Source: Pseudomonas sp. MAG733B (GTDB lineage Bacteria > Pseudomonadota > Gammaproteobacteria > Pseudomonadales > Pseudomonadaceae). Taken from it: a stretch of 64,000 bases of DNA. The stretch covers positions 6,588,016-6,652,015 of the forward strand of contig NZ_CP145732.1 in assembly GCF_036884845.1 (NCBI RefSeq), written 5' to 3'. Below, piece by piece: positions 9,435-21,795 of this stretch. The position numbers and the translations under genes were made by a program. The notes beneath the pieces are model-generated. The model saw only the letters and a program-made list of their open reading frames with translations, did not search any database and was not told where the DNA came from. Every line of letters begins with the position of its first letter. The first letter of the stretch is position 1.

Positions 9435-10559
9435 TCAGTTCGCCTCTAGAAGTGGGTCGAGCGCACGAACGTGTTCGACCTGCCAGCCAAGCGGAACCAC
9501 GTCACCAACGGCGAGCGCGGGATCGAGCTCGGCAATCGGTTGTTTCACGAAGAAGTCGGTCTTGCCACAGACTTCCAGGCGAACCCGGACGTGGTCGCCC
9601 AGATAGATGAATTCCGCCACCCTTCCCGAGAAGCGGTTGACGCACGACTCGCTGGAACCATTGAGGCTCACGCGCTCCGGGCGAATGGACAAGGTCACCG
9701 GCTCGCCGGTCTTGCCGACATTCACCGCCAGCGCTTCAACTTTTTCACCACGCCCCAGTTCGACCACGCAGCGGTCGCCGGTCTGGCTGTGCAGACGGCC
9801 ATTGAGACGGTTGTTTTCGCCGATGAAGTTAGCGACGAAGGTGTTTTTCGGCTCTTCGTAGAGCGTGCGCGGCGGCGCGATCTGCTGGATTTCGCCTTGA
9901 TGGAACACCGCAACACGGTCGGACATTGTCAGGGCTTCGCCCTGGTCGTGGGTCACGTAGACCACGGTCACGCCCAAGCGCTGGTGCAGGTGTTTGATTT
10001 CCATCTGCATGTGTTCACGCAGTTGTTTGTCGAGTGCGCCGAGAGGTTCGTCCATCAGCACCAGTTGCGGCTCGAACACCAGCGCGCGGGCCAATGCCAC
10101 CCGTTGCTGCTGACCGCCGGACAGTTGCGCCGGGTAACGCTGGGCGAAGGTGTCGAGCTGCACCATGCTCAGGACTTTTTTGACCCTGTCGCTGACGTCG
10201 CTTTTGTTCAAGCCGCGCACGGTCAGCGGGAACGCCAGGTTCTCGGCAACCGTCATGTGCGGGAACAACGCGTAGTTCTGGAACACCATGCCGATGTCAC
10301 GCTTGTGCGGCGGCACGTTGTTGATGGAGCGCCCGGCCAGCAGGATTTCACCCGCGGTCGGCGTTTCGAAACCGGCGAGCATCATCAGGCTGGTGGTCTT
10401 GCCGGAGCCGGACGGCCCGAGCAAGGTGAGGAATTCGCCTTTGCGAATGTCCAGGTTGAGGTCTTTGACGATCAGGTTCTCGCCGTCGTAGCTCTTCTGC
10501 ACTCCACGAAAGCTGACCAGAACATCATTGGCCCCTGCACTTGAATCGACCTGGCTCAT
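9435..10559 (-). CDS. agtA: ABC transporter ATP-binding protein AgtA (PotA type)
   Basis: Energises uptake through AgtC/AgtD. Walker A is GPSGSGKTT near residue 49, the Q-loop FQNYALFPHMT, the signature LSGGQQQRVALARAL near residue 147, Walker B VLMDEPLGALD, and the switch His in YVTHDQ. The C-terminal ~110 residues form a TOBE-like regulatory domain. I choose the ATG at 10559, which has AAGGTG six bases upstream; a GTG two codons earlier is possible. First gene of the agt operon. In PAO1 an extra binding-protein gene (PA0602) sits upstream as I recall; here the upstream gap is non-coding. Confidence 0.88.
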   Translation of the reverse strand: MSQVDSSAGANDVLVSFRGVQKSYDGENLIVKDLNLDIRKGEFLTLLGPSGSGKTTSLMMLAGFETPTAGEILLAGRSINNVPPHKRDIGMVFQNYALFPHMTVAENLAFPLTVRGLNKSDVSDRVKKVLSMVQLDTFAQRYPAQLSGGQQQRVALARALVFEPQLVLMDEPLGALDKQLREHMQMEIKHLHQRLGVTVVYVTHDQGEALTMSDRVAVFHQGEIQQIAPPRTLYEEPKNTFVANFIGENNRLNGRLHSQTGDRCVVELGRGEKVEALAVNVGKTGEPVTLSIRPERVSLNGSSESCVNRFSGRVAEFIYLGDHVRVRLEVCGKTDFFVKQPIAELDPALAVGDVVPLGWQVEHVRALDPLLEAN

Positions 10560-10878
10560 ACCCACACCTTTGTTGTTGATGACTGCTGTGGACTAAGCCT
10601 AGTGGACGCTGGGACCTGCGCAAATCGGGGCGCAGGAGAGAATCGCCTCAGCCGGATGGAAGGTTGGGGGTAGGGATTGCCCTACAAGGATGGCGGGATT
10701 GGATAAAGGCAGTGGCAAGCGATCAGCTGCAAGCCGCAAGTAAAGGCAAACGCGCGGTTATTGCGTGTCGCAAATGGATATGCGAACACGAAACCCTGTA
10801 GGAGCACAGCTTGCTGGCGATGGCGATTTCAAGGACGCCATCGCCGGCAAGCCGTGCTCCTACAGGAATTGGTTGAAT
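10560..10878. other. Intergenic region upstream of agtA holding a REP doublet
   Basis: 319 bases between agtA and agtR. The right half is a REP doublet; the left half must contain the agtA promoter and, if the PAO1 model holds, AgtR sites. I see no convincing -35/-10 pair and no open frame of interest. Confidence 0.6.
10795..10866. repeat. REP doublet
   Basis: Arms 10795-10825 and 10836-10866 are 31-base reverse complements with two mismatches, separated by only 10 bases, so the pair can fold as one long hairpin. Core TGTAGGAGCACAGCTTGCTG. It follows the 3' end of agtR on the minus strand. Confidence 0.92.
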
Positions 10879-11508
10879 TCAGAGGAGTTTGTGTTCCATC
10901 GCGTACTTCACCAACTCGGCCAGCGAGGTGATGTTGAGCTTTTGCATCAGGCGCGCCTTGTGGGTGCTGATGGTCTTGCTGCTCAAGGCCAGTTGCTGGG
11001 CGATGTCATTGACGTTGGCACCCTGGGCCAGGCGTTCGAACACGGAGAATTCACGCTCTGACAGCAGCGAGTGCAAAGGCCGCGAATCGGTCAGGCCGAC
11101 TTCGAAGACCATGCGATCGGCAAGATCCGGGTCGATATAGCGCCCGCCGGCCGCGACCCGGCGAATGGCCGTCAGCAACAATGCCGGATCGCTATCCTTG
11201 GTCGCATACCCCGCAGCGCCGACCTTCAACGCCCGGGCTGCCATTTGCGCTTCGTCGTGCATCGACAGCACCAGGATCACCGGAGGATTGTTCAGCGCAC
11301 GAATCCGTGGAATCGCCTCCAGGCCGTTAACACCCGGCATGGAGATATCCAGCAACACCACTTCGCAGGGCACATGCCGCAAGGTTTCGAGCAACTGTTC
11401 GCCATTGCTCGCCTCCCCCACCACCAGCAGATCCTTGGCCAGGCCGATCAATTGCTTGATGCCTTCGCGGACGATGGTGTGGTCTTCGGCTACCAGTACA
11501 CGGATCAC
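10879..11508 (-). CDS. agtR: LuxR/NarL-type response regulator AgtR
   Basis: Response regulator of 209 residues. The receiver domain has the acidic pair at residues 8-9, the phosphoacceptor Asp54 in LLDISMPG, and the conserved Lys in GYATKDSD near residue 104. The C-terminal LuxR HTH (LSEREFSVFERLAQGANVND, then LSSKTISTHKARLM) is at about 148-195. GTG start placed directly after the sensor stop codon (TAAGTG). In PAO1 the homologous pair AgtSR activates the adjacent agtABCD genes in response to 4-aminobutyrate and 5-aminovalerate; that assignment is by gene order. Confidence 0.86.
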   Translation of the reverse strand: MIRVLVAEDHTIVREGIKQLIGLAKDLLVVGEASNGEQLLETLRHVPCEVVLLDISMPGVNGLEAIPRIRALNNPPVILVLSMHDEAQMAARALKVGAAGYATKDSDPALLLTAIRRVAAGGRYIDPDLADRMVFEVGLTDSRPLHSLLSEREFSVFERLAQGANVNDIAQQLALSSKTISTHKARLMQKLNITSLAELVKYAMEHKLL

Positions 11509-13908
11509 TTACTTCTCCTCATCCAACGGCACTCGCACGATCAGGGTCGTGCCCTCTCCGGGCTCACTTTCAAGCGACAACTGCCCGCCCATGATCAACA
11601 CCCGCTCGCGCATGCCGACCACGCCAAAGGAAGTCGGCCTGCCCACCGCAGCGACAAATCCTACGCCATCATCGCTGACCGTCAGACACAACTCGTCGCC
11701 CTCAAGGGCCAGCGTCAGTTCAACAGTATGCGCCTGGGCGTGGCGCATGACATTGGTCAGTGCTTCCTGAAGGATGCGAAACAGACCGATCGCCTTGGCA
11801 TCGCTGAGCACCGGCAAATTGTCCGGCACCTGCACCAGACACGGAATCTGCGTACGCGCCTCAAAGCGGCGGGCCTGCCATTCGATGGCCGAGGCGATGC
11901 CGGCATCGAGAATCGGTGGTCGCAATGCCGTCGCCACATCCCGCACCAACTGGAACAACTGAGCGATCAAGCGCTTCATGCTGTTCAAGCGGTCGTTCAG
12001 GCCAGGGTCCAGTTGTGCGTAGGCCAGTTCGCACATGGAGGTTTCCAGCTTCAACACGGTGAGCATCTGGCCCAACTCGTCGTGAACTTCCCGGGCAATG
12101 CGTGCCTTTTCCTCTTCCCGTACGCTTTCAAGGTGCGCGGACAATTCGCGCAACTGCTCGCGGGAGCTGGCCAGTTCCAGTTCGATGCGCTTGCTCTCGC
12201 TGATGTCCCAGACAATGCCGTCCCAGACGTAGGCACCGTCTTCAAGTTGACGGGTGATCGCCTTGATTTCGGCCCAGCGCTGTTCGCCCTGACGCGTAAG
12301 AATTCGTCCTTGCCACGACCAGTCGCTGTCGGTGTCCAGTGCATGATCCTGTGTCTGGTGATAACTGGCTTTATCGTCCGGATGCACAAGGCTGCGCAGG
12401 CCTTTGTCACGATGAGCCAACGTTGCCGGCGAGTAACCCACCAGACTTTCGCTGCCCTCACTGATGTAGGCAAAGTCGATCTGCCCCGTCACCGGCGCGC
12501 GCTCCAGGCGAAAGACCAATCCGGGAACGTTCGCCGCGATCCCTTGCAACCGCGCTTCACTTTCCTGCAATGCCGCGAGGGCACGACGGCGCTCGGTGAC
12601 GTCCGTGAGGTAGACCACCAGGTATTCACCGTCGCGAAAACGCAGGAAGCTCAGCGAGACATCCGTCGGCAGGATGCTGCCATCGGCCCGCAGGCAATGG
12701 GTTTCGAAACTTTGCGGCGACTCGTCGCTGGCCCTGGCGCGCTTCCACAGGTTCAACCAGCGATCCATGTGCAGGCCGGGTTCGAAGTCGATCAATGGCC
12801 GGTCGATGATCCCGCCCGGTGGATAGCCCAGCATGGTTTCCGCCGCACGGTTGGCATAGCGCACGTGACTGTCCCAGTTGACCCAAAGGATGCCGACAGT
12901 GCTCTGATCGATGGAAAATTGCGTCAGCCGTAGCGCCTCTTCACTGGCAGCGCGCAGGGCGATGTCCGCCTGCGCCGCCGCAAGTCGTTGCTCCAGACTG
13001 TGCTGCTGACGTCGCTGCCAGAACACGATCGCCATGCTGCTCAGCGCCAGCACCAGCAACAGCAGGCAGAGGTTTTGCCAGAAGCCCGGCGACTCGGTGA
13101 GCCGCGGGTACTTGGGTTGCAGCCATTGGTTGTGCAGTGTTTCCAGATCCTTCGCCGGGATCGCTCGCAGCGCGCTTTCGATGATGCCGGCGAGCTCCGG
13201 CTTGTCGCGCCGCGTGGCCACCCGCAGCAGTTGCGGAAAACCGATGTCACCCACTACCACCAGCCCGGCGAATTCCGGCTCGACGGACAGCCGCCCCAAC
13301 TGCGCCTCATCGACCACAGCGTAACCAGCCTGCTGGCTCAACAACAATTGCAGCGCCTGGCGTTCCATCGGCACGCCCTGAAGGTTCAGGTGCGGATAGT
13401 TGCCGCGCAGGTATTCGGCGGTTGCGCTGGGCATGCGCACGGCGACGCGGGTCTGGCTGTCGAGTTTCTCCAGCTCCACCGCGCCGGTGCTTTTCTGGTC
13501 GCTGACCACCAGTTGCGGCACCCGCATGTACGGATCGGAAAACTGCCAGAGGCGCAGACCGCCAGGGGTTTGGGTCAGCCCCGGGGCGATGTCGATTTCA
13601 CCCGCGCGTGCGGCGGCTTCCAGTTGTTCAAGATCGGGAAAGTTACGCCAGCTCAACTCGACCTTGAGCGACTTGGCCAGCCATTTCATCAGCTCGACGT
13701 TGACCCCGGACAAGCGCTGCAAGCGGCGATCGTATTGCGCATAGGGCGCCTGCAACACCAGACCGACGCGCAACTCACCCTGTTGCGCCAGCCATTGTTG
13801 CTGGCCTGCGGACAGCGGTGCGACGTGCGCCGGTGGCGCGGCCGCCGCCCAGCCCATCAAGGGAAACCACAACCAGCCGATAACCCACAGGCAGCGAAAA
13901 CGCATCAT
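11509..13908 (-). CDS. agtS: Sensor histidine kinase AgtS with periplasmic SBP domain and two PAS domains
   Basis: Transmembrane sensor of about 799 residues. Domain order: signal or first membrane segment (~5-22); an SBP_bac_3 amino-acid-binding-like domain (~30-255) in the periplasm; TM near 280-300; two PAS/PAC units (~335-450 and ~460-580, the second of the PAS_3 type); then HisKA_3 with the phospho-acceptor in AREVHDELGQML and a HATPase_c domain ending in VVGMRERV...GEGTTL. The ATG at 13908 follows GAGAG at good spacing; a TTG seven codons upstream is less likely. The periplasmic domain should sense a ligand related to what AgtB binds. It is transcribed with agtR. Confidence 0.87.
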   Translation of the reverse strand: MMRFRCLWVIGWLWFPLMGWAAAAPPAHVAPLSAGQQQWLAQQGELRVGLVLQAPYAQYDRRLQRLSGVNVELMKWLAKSLKVELSWRNFPDLEQLEAAARAGEIDIAPGLTQTPGGLRLWQFSDPYMRVPQLVVSDQKSTGAVELEKLDSQTRVAVRMPSATAEYLRGNYPHLNLQGVPMERQALQLLLSQQAGYAVVDEAQLGRLSVEPEFAGLVVVGDIGFPQLLRVATRRDKPELAGIIESALRAIPAKDLETLHNQWLQPKYPRLTESPGFWQNLCLLLLVLALSSMAIVFWQRRQQHSLEQRLAAAQADIALRAASEEALRLTQFSIDQSTVGILWVNWDSHVRYANRAAETMLGYPPGGIIDRPLIDFEPGLHMDRWLNLWKRARASDESPQSFETHCLRADGSILPTDVSLSFLRFRDGEYLVVYLTDVTERRRALAALQESEARLQGIAANVPGLVFRLERAPVTGQIDFAYISEGSESLVGYSPATLAHRDKGLRSLVHPDDKASYHQTQDHALDTDSDWSWQGRILTRQGEQRWAEIKAITRQLEDGAYVWDGIVWDISESKRIELELASSREQLRELSAHLESVREEEKARIAREVHDELGQMLTVLKLETSMCELAYAQLDPGLNDRLNSMKRLIAQLFQLVRDVATALRPPILDAGIASAIEWQARRFEARTQIPCLVQVPDNLPVLSDAKAIGLFRILQEALTNVMRHAQAHTVELTLALEGDELCLTVSDDGVGFVAAVGRPTSFGVVGMRERVLIMGGQLSLESEPGEGTTLIVRVPLDEEK

Positions 13909-13981
13909 CGAACTCTCACACACTGACAAATACTGACCAACCCATTAGGCTGCCGGAATCACTTCTGGCCTGGAATATCCG

Positions 13982-14974
13982 ATGCCCCCTGTCTACCGCC
14001 TGGCACTGCCAGCATTGTGCCTGTCGCTGATCCTGCCATGCGCTTTTTCCGTCGAGGCTGCCGACCCGGCGCCTGCCGCCGCGGAACAACCCGCGCAAGA
14101 AAAACCGGTTGAACGCCAGCCGTTGCCTGAGCGTAGTCAGGAAGAAGCGGCAGCACTCGAACGAAAAATCCCGGCCCAGGAGCAGCAGCAACTGCAAGCG
14201 GGCGGCGACACTTTCCTGGCCTTGTGGAAACCGGCCAATACCGCCGAACCCAAAGGCGCGGTGATTATCGTCCCGGGCGCTGGCGAAACCGTTGACTGGC
14301 CGCAAGCAATCGGTCCGTTGCGCCGCCAACTGCCGGACGCGCAATGGAGCAGCCTGAGTATCACCTTGCCGGACGTGCAAAGCGATGCCATTGCGCCACG
14401 CGTTGCCGAAGTGCCGCCAACGCCCAAGACGCCGGACGCTGGCAGCAAGGACTCGACCACCGCCGCCCCCATCGAACAGGCAGCCGGCGGTGAAGCCGAA
14501 GTGGCGGACAAACCCGTCGCCGAAACCAGTGAAGAACAGTCCAAAGCCGATGCCGAGCGAATCTTCGCTCGCATCGACGCGGCGATTGCGTTCGCCGAAC
14601 AGCAAAGCGCTCGCAGCATTGTCGTACTGGGTCATGGCACTGGCGCTTATTGGGCCGCGCGGTATCTGAGCGAAAAACAGCCATCGCAAGTCGAGCGTTT
14701 CGTCATGGTTGCTGCGCAGACACCTGCCAAGGCGAAACCGGAACTGGATGAGCTCGCCCCAACCTTGAAACTGCCTACCGCCGACATCTTCTACATGGAC
14801 AAACCGCTGGACCGTAACGCGGCGCTGGCCCGGTTGCAGGCGAGCAAGCGTTTGAAGACGTCGGCGTTCAGCCAGGTTTCGCTCAAGGCGTTGCCGGGAG
14901 ACAGCAAGGCGCAGCAGGAACAGCTGGTTCGGCGGGTGCGGGGTTGGTTGAATCCGCAGAATGCGGCGAATTGA
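13982..14974 (+). CDS. DUF3530 family alpha/beta-hydrolase-like protein
   Basis: 330-residue secreted or periplasmic protein with a signal peptide (cleavage likely after VEA near residue 26), a charged Pro/Ala/Glu-rich linker (~27-65), then an alpha/beta hydrolase-like domain: strand AVIIVPGAGE near residue 93 and VLGHGTGAYWAARYL near 218. The nucleophile-elbow position reads GHGTG, so the usual Ser is a Thr; activity is doubtful. A low-complexity insert rich in Pro, Thr, Ala and Glu (~140-185) interrupts the fold. Divergent from agtS. Function unknown. Confidence 0.8.
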   Translation: MPPVYRLALPALCLSLILPCAFSVEAADPAPAAAEQPAQEKPVERQPLPERSQEEAAALERKIPAQEQQQLQAGGDTFLALWKPANTAEPKGAVIIVPGAGETVDWPQAIGPLRRQLPDAQWSSLSITLPDVQSDAIAPRVAEVPPTPKTPDAGSKDSTTAAPIEQAAGGEAEVADKPVAETSEEQSKADAERIFARIDAAIAFAEQQSARSIVVLGHGTGAYWAARYLSEKQPSQVERFVMVAAQTPAKAKPELDELAPTLKLPTADIFYMDKPLDRNAALARLQASKRLKTSAFSQVSLKALPGDSKAQQEQLVRRVRGWLNPQNAAN

Positions 14975-14989
14975 TAGAGCGCGTCGCAC

Positions 14990-15082
14990 CCATCGCTGGC
15001 AAGCCAGCTCCCACAGTATTTATGTCGATCACAAAATTTGTGTACGACTCAAATACTGTGGGAGCTGGCTTGCCAGCGATGG
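14990..15082. repeat. REP doublet with perfect 32-base arms
   Basis: Arms 14990-15021 and 15051-15082 are exact reverse complements over 32 bases with a 29-base AT-rich spacer. Core CTGTGGGAGCTGGCTTGCCA. It sits between the convergent DUF3530 and djlA-like genes, where it could act as a two-way terminator. Confidence 0.94.
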
Positions 15083-15112
15083 CGCCATTGAAAACAACAC
15101 CTAACTGTCCTG

Positions 15113-15880
15113 CTAGCGAAAATCCCGCCGCTGCCGAATCAGCGTATAGGCAGTGTGCAGCTCCCGGGTTTTCTCGGTCGCCTCACGAACCTGCGACACC
15201 GTCGCCCCACTGCCGGCAATCTTGTCCGGGTGATGGCGACTGAGCAGACGCCGATAGGCGCGTTTGATCTGCGCCGGCTCACTGGTAGCCGACACCCCCA
15301 ACAGTCGCAACGCGTCCTGATACGTCACCGCACCGCTGACCTGTGGCCGCTTATGCGGTTCATAGTCGTGGGCCAGTGCCTGTACCTGATGCGACGTCCA
15401 GCCCAGCCACTTGCCCCACTGGGCAATCAGCTCGCGCTCACTGCTCCCAGCCCGACCATCGGCCCAGACCATCCGCCAACAGGCGCGTAACACGCCTTCG
15501 GCCGCATGGGGCTGAGCACTCAGGCGACGCAGATAACCGCGCAATCGGTCGTTGCCCGTCTTGCCGCGATTGAATGCGGCAATCGCCCGCCGCTGGGCCG
15601 GTTCGTTCATTTCCAGAGAGCGCATTTCCTGGCGCGCCTGCTGGATATGACCCTCCACCACTCGCCCGTCGCACTTGGCCAGCCGGCCGAGCAACACGAA
15701 CAGCAGTTCATCGTTGCGCAGTACCGGACGACCGCCGAGTTTTTCCCGCAGATGCGCCCAACTTTGCAGGTGCAGGCGTCGATCCAGCGCCTGTCCCAGC
15801 AAGGCACCGAGCATGGCCCCCGGAATGCTGGCAATGGCAAAGCCCGCTCCGGCTCCGATCAGAGTCCCTGGCCATAGCAT
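15113..15880 (-). CDS. djlA: DjlA-like co-chaperone (glycine-rich N-terminus, TerB-like domain, J-domain)
   Basis: 255 residues. The N-terminal ~30 residues are hydrophobic and Gly/Ala-rich (IGAGAGFAIASIPGAMLGAL), a likely membrane anchor. A helical TerB-like domain (~55-165) with FVLLGRLAKCDGRV follows, then a C-terminal J-domain (~188-250) with the diagnostic HPD in SRHHPDKI. J-domain proteins stimulate DnaK ATPase; DjlA is an inner-membrane member. It lies one base from murU, so the amgK-murU-djlA unit is one transcript. The symbol is by architecture. Confidence 0.85.
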   Translation of the reverse strand: MLWPGTLIGAGAGFAIASIPGAMLGALLGQALDRRLHLQSWAHLREKLGGRPVLRNDELLFVLLGRLAKCDGRVVEGHIQQARQEMRSLEMNEPAQRRAIAAFNRGKTGNDRLRGYLRRLSAQPHAAEGVLRACWRMVWADGRAGSSERELIAQWGKWLGWTSHQVQALAHDYEPHKRPQVSGAVTYQDALRLLGVSATSEPAQIKRAYRRLLSRHHPDKIAGSGATVSQVREATEKTRELHTAYTLIRQRRDFR

Positions 15881-15881
15881 G

Positions 15882-17569
<1,688 letters not shown>

Positions 17570-17699
17570 TGCAAGGGTCTCCGACGGCGCTAGCCGTCAA
17601 GCGGGTCATGCTTTATTATCCAGCATCTTTTTCAGACCATCGAGAGGCGTGCGGCCCACACCGCGGGCAGATGGCACGCAGGAAGCCCGGACTAATAAG

Positions 17700-20498
17700 A
17701 TGGCATTGAAATCCCCCGCGTTTCGTAAAAAATTTCCGTTGTTGGTAACCGGCAGTCTGCTGGCCTTGCAACCTCTAGCCACTTCCTTCGTGGTCGCCGC
17801 GGAACAGTATGACTGCTCAGTCTCTGCTTCGGGTGCCTGGGACTGTGCGCCAAAGGCACCGGCGGCTGCATTGCCTCCGCGTCCCGTCCATGACGGCAGC
17901 GCAGTTTCCGCAACCGGCGAAACACCGGCCGAGGAAGGCTCCAGCGAAGACACCGGTGCCAAGACTGCGCTGGTTACCGAGTCCAAGGGCCGCGGCTTGA
18001 AGTCGCGTAGCGAAGACTACAGTCACCTCGACTGGGTTCCCCGTGAGCAGCTCACTGCAGCGCAACTGGCCGAAACCGGACCTTATTGCTCTGGTTCCTA
18101 TATCGAACCGATTCGTCCTGGCATGAATGACAAGACGAACAAAAGTGACGCGCCTACCTTTATCGGCGCCAAGGCCTCCCGCTATAAGCAGGATGAGCAA
18201 GTCGCCACCCTGGCCGGTGACGTGGTCATGCGCCAGGGCAGCATGCAGGTCGAAGCCGACGAAGCCAACCTTTACCAGGCCGAGAGCCGTGGTGAGCTGA
18301 GTGGCAACGTGCGCATTCGCGACAACGGCGCTCTGATCGTGGGCGACCACGCCGACGTGCAGCTCGATACCGGTGAAGCCAAGGTCGACAACGCCGAATA
18401 CGTGATGCACAAATCCCGTATCCGCGGTAACGCGCTGTACGCCAAGCGTGCCGAGAACGCCATCATCCGCCTGAAGGATGGTACGTACACCACGTGCGAA
18501 CCGAACAGCAACGCCTGGCAGCTCAAGGGCAACAATATCACCTTGAACCCGGCCACCGGTTTCGGTACCGCGACCAACGTGACATTGCGAGTCAAGGACA
18601 TTCCGGTCCTGTACACGCCGTACATCTATTTCCCGATCGATGACCGTCGCCAGTCCGGTTTCCTGCCGCCGACCATCGGCACCGGCAGCGATACCGGCTT
18701 CATGCTGGTCACGCCGTACTATTTCAACCTGGCACCGAACTACGATGCCACGTTGTACCCGCGCTACATGAGCAAGCGTGGCATGTTGGTGGAAGGCGAA
18801 TTCCGCTACCTGACCAAATCCAGCGAAGGTCAGTTCGGCGCCGCCTACCTCAACGACGAGGACGACGAGCGCAAGCTGCAGACTGACTACGAAAAAACCC
18901 GCTACATGTACAACTGGCAGCACAAGGGTGGTCTTGATTCGCGTGTGTTCACGCAAGTCGACTACACCAAGATCAGCGATCCTTATTACTTCCAGGATCT
19001 GCAGACTGACCAGATTGGCGTGAAAAGTGCCGACTACGTGAACCAGCAGGGCGCCGTCACTTATCGCGGCGACAGCTACACCGCTCGCGTGAATGCCCAG
19101 GCTTATCAGCTCGCGACCGTGTCGAACATCACGCCGTACGACCGTTTGCCGCAGATCACCTTTGATGGTGCGCTGCCGTATCGTCCAGAAGGCCTGGAAT
19201 TCACGTACAACACTGAAATCGTGCGATTCGACCGGGACCTGGAAAACGGTAACTTCACCGATGAAAACGGTAATGTGGAACCGCGTCTCGACACCAACGT
19301 TCAAGGCTTGGCCCGTGCTACCGGTGATCGCCTGAACCTTGCTCCTGCCGTCGCCCTGCCGTTGAACTGGACGTATGGTTTCCTGAAGCCGAAACTCAAG
19401 TACCAATACACGCAGTACGAACTGGACCTGGACAGCATCGGCAAGAACCAGATTGCAGCGCAATCCGCCGAGCAGGACCGCCTCCTTGGCACCTTTGGCA
19501 GCAGCCAGAACCGTGGCGTGCCGATTGCCAGCGTCGACAGCGGCCTGTATTTCGATCGCGACACCCAATGGTTCGGCAAGAACTATCGCCAGACGCTTGA
19601 ACCACGCCTGTTCTATCTCTACGTGCCAGAGAAGGACCAGGAAGACATTCCGGTATTCGACACCAGCGAATACACCTTCAACTACGCGTCGTTGTTCCGC
19701 GACAACCGTTTCTCCGGTTCCGACCGTGTCGGCGACGAAAACAAGCTGTCGCTGGGCGTAACCAGTCGCTGGATCGAAGACAACGGTTTCGAACGTCAAC
19801 GCATCAGCGTCGGCCAAGCGTTTTATTTCAAGGATCGCGAAGTCCAGCTGCCGGGTATCGATGCAAAAACCCGTGAAGATGCGCATTCCGATGTTTCTCC
19901 ATACGCTCTGGAATACGAATATCGCTGGAACCGCGATTGGCGCACCACCGCCGATTACAACTGGGACCCGGACACCCGCAGCCCTCGCTCGGGTAGCGCG
20001 ATGTTCCACTATCAGCCTGAAGACAACCCGAACAAGGTCGTCAACGCCGGCTATCGCTATCGCAATGACCAGGTTCGTTACGACCAGAACACCGGTCAAT
20101 GGCAAGTGGGTGGCGGTGACTACGGCGTCCCGGGCCAGCCTGGCTACGTGAAGGATTACTACAAGATCGTGCAGCACGACTTCTCGGTGATCTGGCCGGT
20201 CGTGCCGCAATGGAACGTCATCAGCCGCTGGCAGTACGACTACAACCGCAACCGTACCCTGGAAGCCTTCGGTGGTTTCGAGTACGACAACTGCTGCTGG
20301 AAACTTCGTTTGATCAACCGTTACTGGGTCGACTATGAAGAATTCAGTCAGGCCGCTCCGGAAAACGAAAAAGGCGACCATGGCGTCTTCCTCCAAATTG
20401 TTCTGAAGGGACTCGGGGGCCTCACCGGCTCCAAGGTAGAGAGTTTCCTCGACAAAGGCATTCAAGGTTATCGTGAACGTGAAGACCAAGCTTTCTGA
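17700..20498 (+). CDS. lptD: LPS-assembly outer-membrane protein LptD
   Basis: Outer-membrane beta-barrel that, with LptE, inserts lipopolysaccharide into the outer leaflet. 932 residues: signal peptide (~1-32, [23 protein letters not shown]), a Pseudomonas-type linker, the OstA/LptA-like jellyroll (~140-300, from [20 protein letters not shown]), and a C-terminal barrel with alternating aromatic strands. Cysteines occur at the mature N-terminus ([13 protein letters not shown]) and near the C-terminus (DNCCWKLRL), as needed for the interdomain disulfides. I choose the ATG at 17700 because it starts the signal peptide; a longer frame to 17466 has no such character. Confidence 0.95.
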   Translation: MALKSPAFRKKFPLLVTGSLLALQPLATSFVVAAEQYDCSVSASGAWDCAPKAPAAALPPRPVHDGSAVSATGETPAEEGSSEDTGAKTALVTESKGRGLKSRSEDYSHLDWVPREQLTAAQLAETGPYCSGSYIEPIRPGMNDKTNKSDAPTFIGAKASRYKQDEQVATLAGDVVMRQGSMQVEADEANLYQAESRGELSGNVRIRDNGALIVGDHADVQLDTGEAKVDNAEYVMHKSRIRGNALYAKRAENAIIRLKDGTYTTCEPNSNAWQLKGNNITLNPATGFGTATNVTLRVKDIPVLYTPYIYFPIDDRRQSGFLPPTIGTGSDTGFMLVTPYYFNLAPNYDATLYPRYMSKRGMLVEGEFRYLTKSSEGQFGAAYLNDEDDERKLQTDYEKTRYMYNWQHKGGLDSRVFTQVDYTKISDPYYFQDLQTDQIGVKSADYVNQQGAVTYRGDSYTARVNAQAYQLATVSNITPYDRLPQITFDGALPYRPEGLEFTYNTEIVRFDRDLENGNFTDENGNVEPRLDTNVQGLARATGDRLNLAPAVALPLNWTYGFLKPKLKYQYTQYELDLDSIGKNQIAAQSAEQDRLLGTFGSSQNRGVPIASVDSGLYFDRDTQWFGKNYRQTLEPRLFYLYVPEKDQEDIPVFDTSEYTFNYASLFRDNRFSGSDRVGDENKLSLGVTSRWIEDNGFERQRISVGQAFYFKDREVQLPGIDAKTREDAHSDVSPYALEYEYRWNRDWRTTADYNWDPDTRSPRSGSAMFHYQPEDNPNKVVNAGYRYRNDQVRYDQNTGQWQVGGGDYGVPGQPGYVKDYYKIVQHDFSVIWPVVPQWNVISRWQYDYNRNRTLEAFGGFEYDNCCWKLRLINRYWVDYEEFSQAAPENEKGDHGVFLQIVLKGLGGLTGSKVESFLDKGIQGYREREDQAF

Positions 20499-21795
20499 TT
20501 GTCTGCGCCCGCTGCTGCTGGGCGCGCTGTTCCTGGGTACCGCGGCCAACGCCGCGGTGCAGTCCATCGATAAAGTGGTGGCCATCGTCGACAACGATGT
20601 GGTCATGCAGAGCCAACTGGACCAGCGCGTTCATGAAGTTCAGCAAACCATCGCCAAGCGCAGCTCTGCCGTGCCTCCGGCCAGCGTGTTGGAGCAACAG
20701 GTGCTTGAGCGCCTGATCGTCGAAAACCTGCAACTGCAGATCGGCGAACGTTCCGGCATCCGCATCACCGATGAAGAACTGAACCAGGCTGTCGGCACCA
20801 TCGCCCAGCGCAACAACATGACGGTCGACCAGTTCCGTGCGGCCCTGACTCACGACGGTCTGTCCTACGACGACGCCCGTGACCAGATCCGTCGCGAAAT
20901 GGTCATCAGCCGTGTACGTCAGCGCCGTGTGGCCGAACGCATCCAGGTGTCCGAGCAGGAAGTGAAGAACTTCCTCGCTTCCGACCTTGGCAAGATGCAG
21001 CTGTCCGAAGAGTTCCGCCTGTCCAACATCCTGATTCCTACGCCGGAAAGCGCCAACTCCGACGCGATTCAGAACGCAGCCAAACAGGCTGACGCGGTTT
21101 ACCAGCAGCTCAAGCAAGGCGCTGACTTCGGTCAGTTGGCCATCGCCAAGTCCGCCAGCGAAACCGCACTGGAAGGCGGCGACATGGGCTGGCGTAAAGC
21201 CGCTCAACTGCCACCTCCGTTCGATCGCCTGTTGAGCACCATGACTGTTGGCGACATCACCCAGCCAATGCGCACGCCGGGGGGCTTCATCATCCTGAAG
21301 ATCACCGACAAGCGTGGCGGTCAAGCGCAGGTGCGTGACGAAGTACACGTGCGTCACATCCTGGTCAAACCGAGCCCGATCCGCGACGAAGCAAAGACCA
21401 AAGCGTTGGCTGAATCGCTCTACGCTCGCATCGAAGCTGGCGAAGATTTCGGCGAGCTGGCGAAAAGCTTCTCGGAAGACCCGGGCTCCGCTCTCAACGG
21501 CGGCGACCTAAACTGGATCGACCCGAACGCACTGGTTCCGGAGTTCCGCGAAGTGATGGCCAAGACCCCACAAGGTCAGCTGTCCAAGCCATTCCAGACT
21601 CAATATGGCTGGCACGTCCTGGAAGTCCTTGGCCGCCGCGCCACCGACAGCACCACCCAGGCTCGCGAGCAACAAGCCATGACCGTACTGCGTAACCGCA
21701 AATACGACGAAGAGCTGCAAACCTGGCTGCGTCAGATCCGTGACGAAGCGTACGTAGAAATCAAACTCCCTGGCGCCGACCAGGCAGCGCAGTGA
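20473..21795 (+). CDS. surA: Periplasmic chaperone/peptidyl-prolyl isomerase SurA
   Basis: Chaperone that delivers unfolded outer-membrane proteins, LptD among them, to the BAM machine. 440 residues: signal peptide ending TAANA, the SurA N-terminal domain ([17 protein letters not shown] type region, ~30-160), and two parvulin domains (~180-280 and ~292-395, the second with [12 protein letters not shown]). GTG start inside the last 26 bases of lptD, so translation is coupled; client and chaperone are made from one message. Confidence 0.95.
   Translation: MNVKTKLSDCLRPLLLGALFLGTAANAAVQSIDKVVAIVDNDVVMQSQLDQRVHEVQQTIAKRSSAVPPASVLEQQVLERLIVENLQLQIGERSGIRITDEELNQAVGTIAQRNNMTVDQFRAALTHDGLSYDDARDQIRREMVISRVRQRRVAERIQVSEQEVKNFLASDLGKMQLSEEFRLSNILIPTPESANSDAIQNAAKQADAVYQQLKQGADFGQLAIAKSASETALEGGDMGWRKAAQLPPPFDRLLSTMTVGDITQPMRTPGGFIILKITDKRGGQAQVRDEVHVRHILVKPSPIRDEAKTKALAESLYARIEAGEDFGELAKSFSEDPGSALNGGDLNWIDPNALVPEFREVMAKTPQGQLSKPFQTQYGWHVLEVLGRRATDSTTQAREQQAMTVLRNRKYDEELQTWLRQIRDEAYVEIKLPGADQAAQ

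Noticed and set aside
17817..20606. 929-codon open frame antisense to lptD
   Set aside because: Mirror of a real gene in high-GC DNA; the composition (Val, Ala, Phe and His-rich) has no domain and no start with an SD, while lptD is unmistakable.
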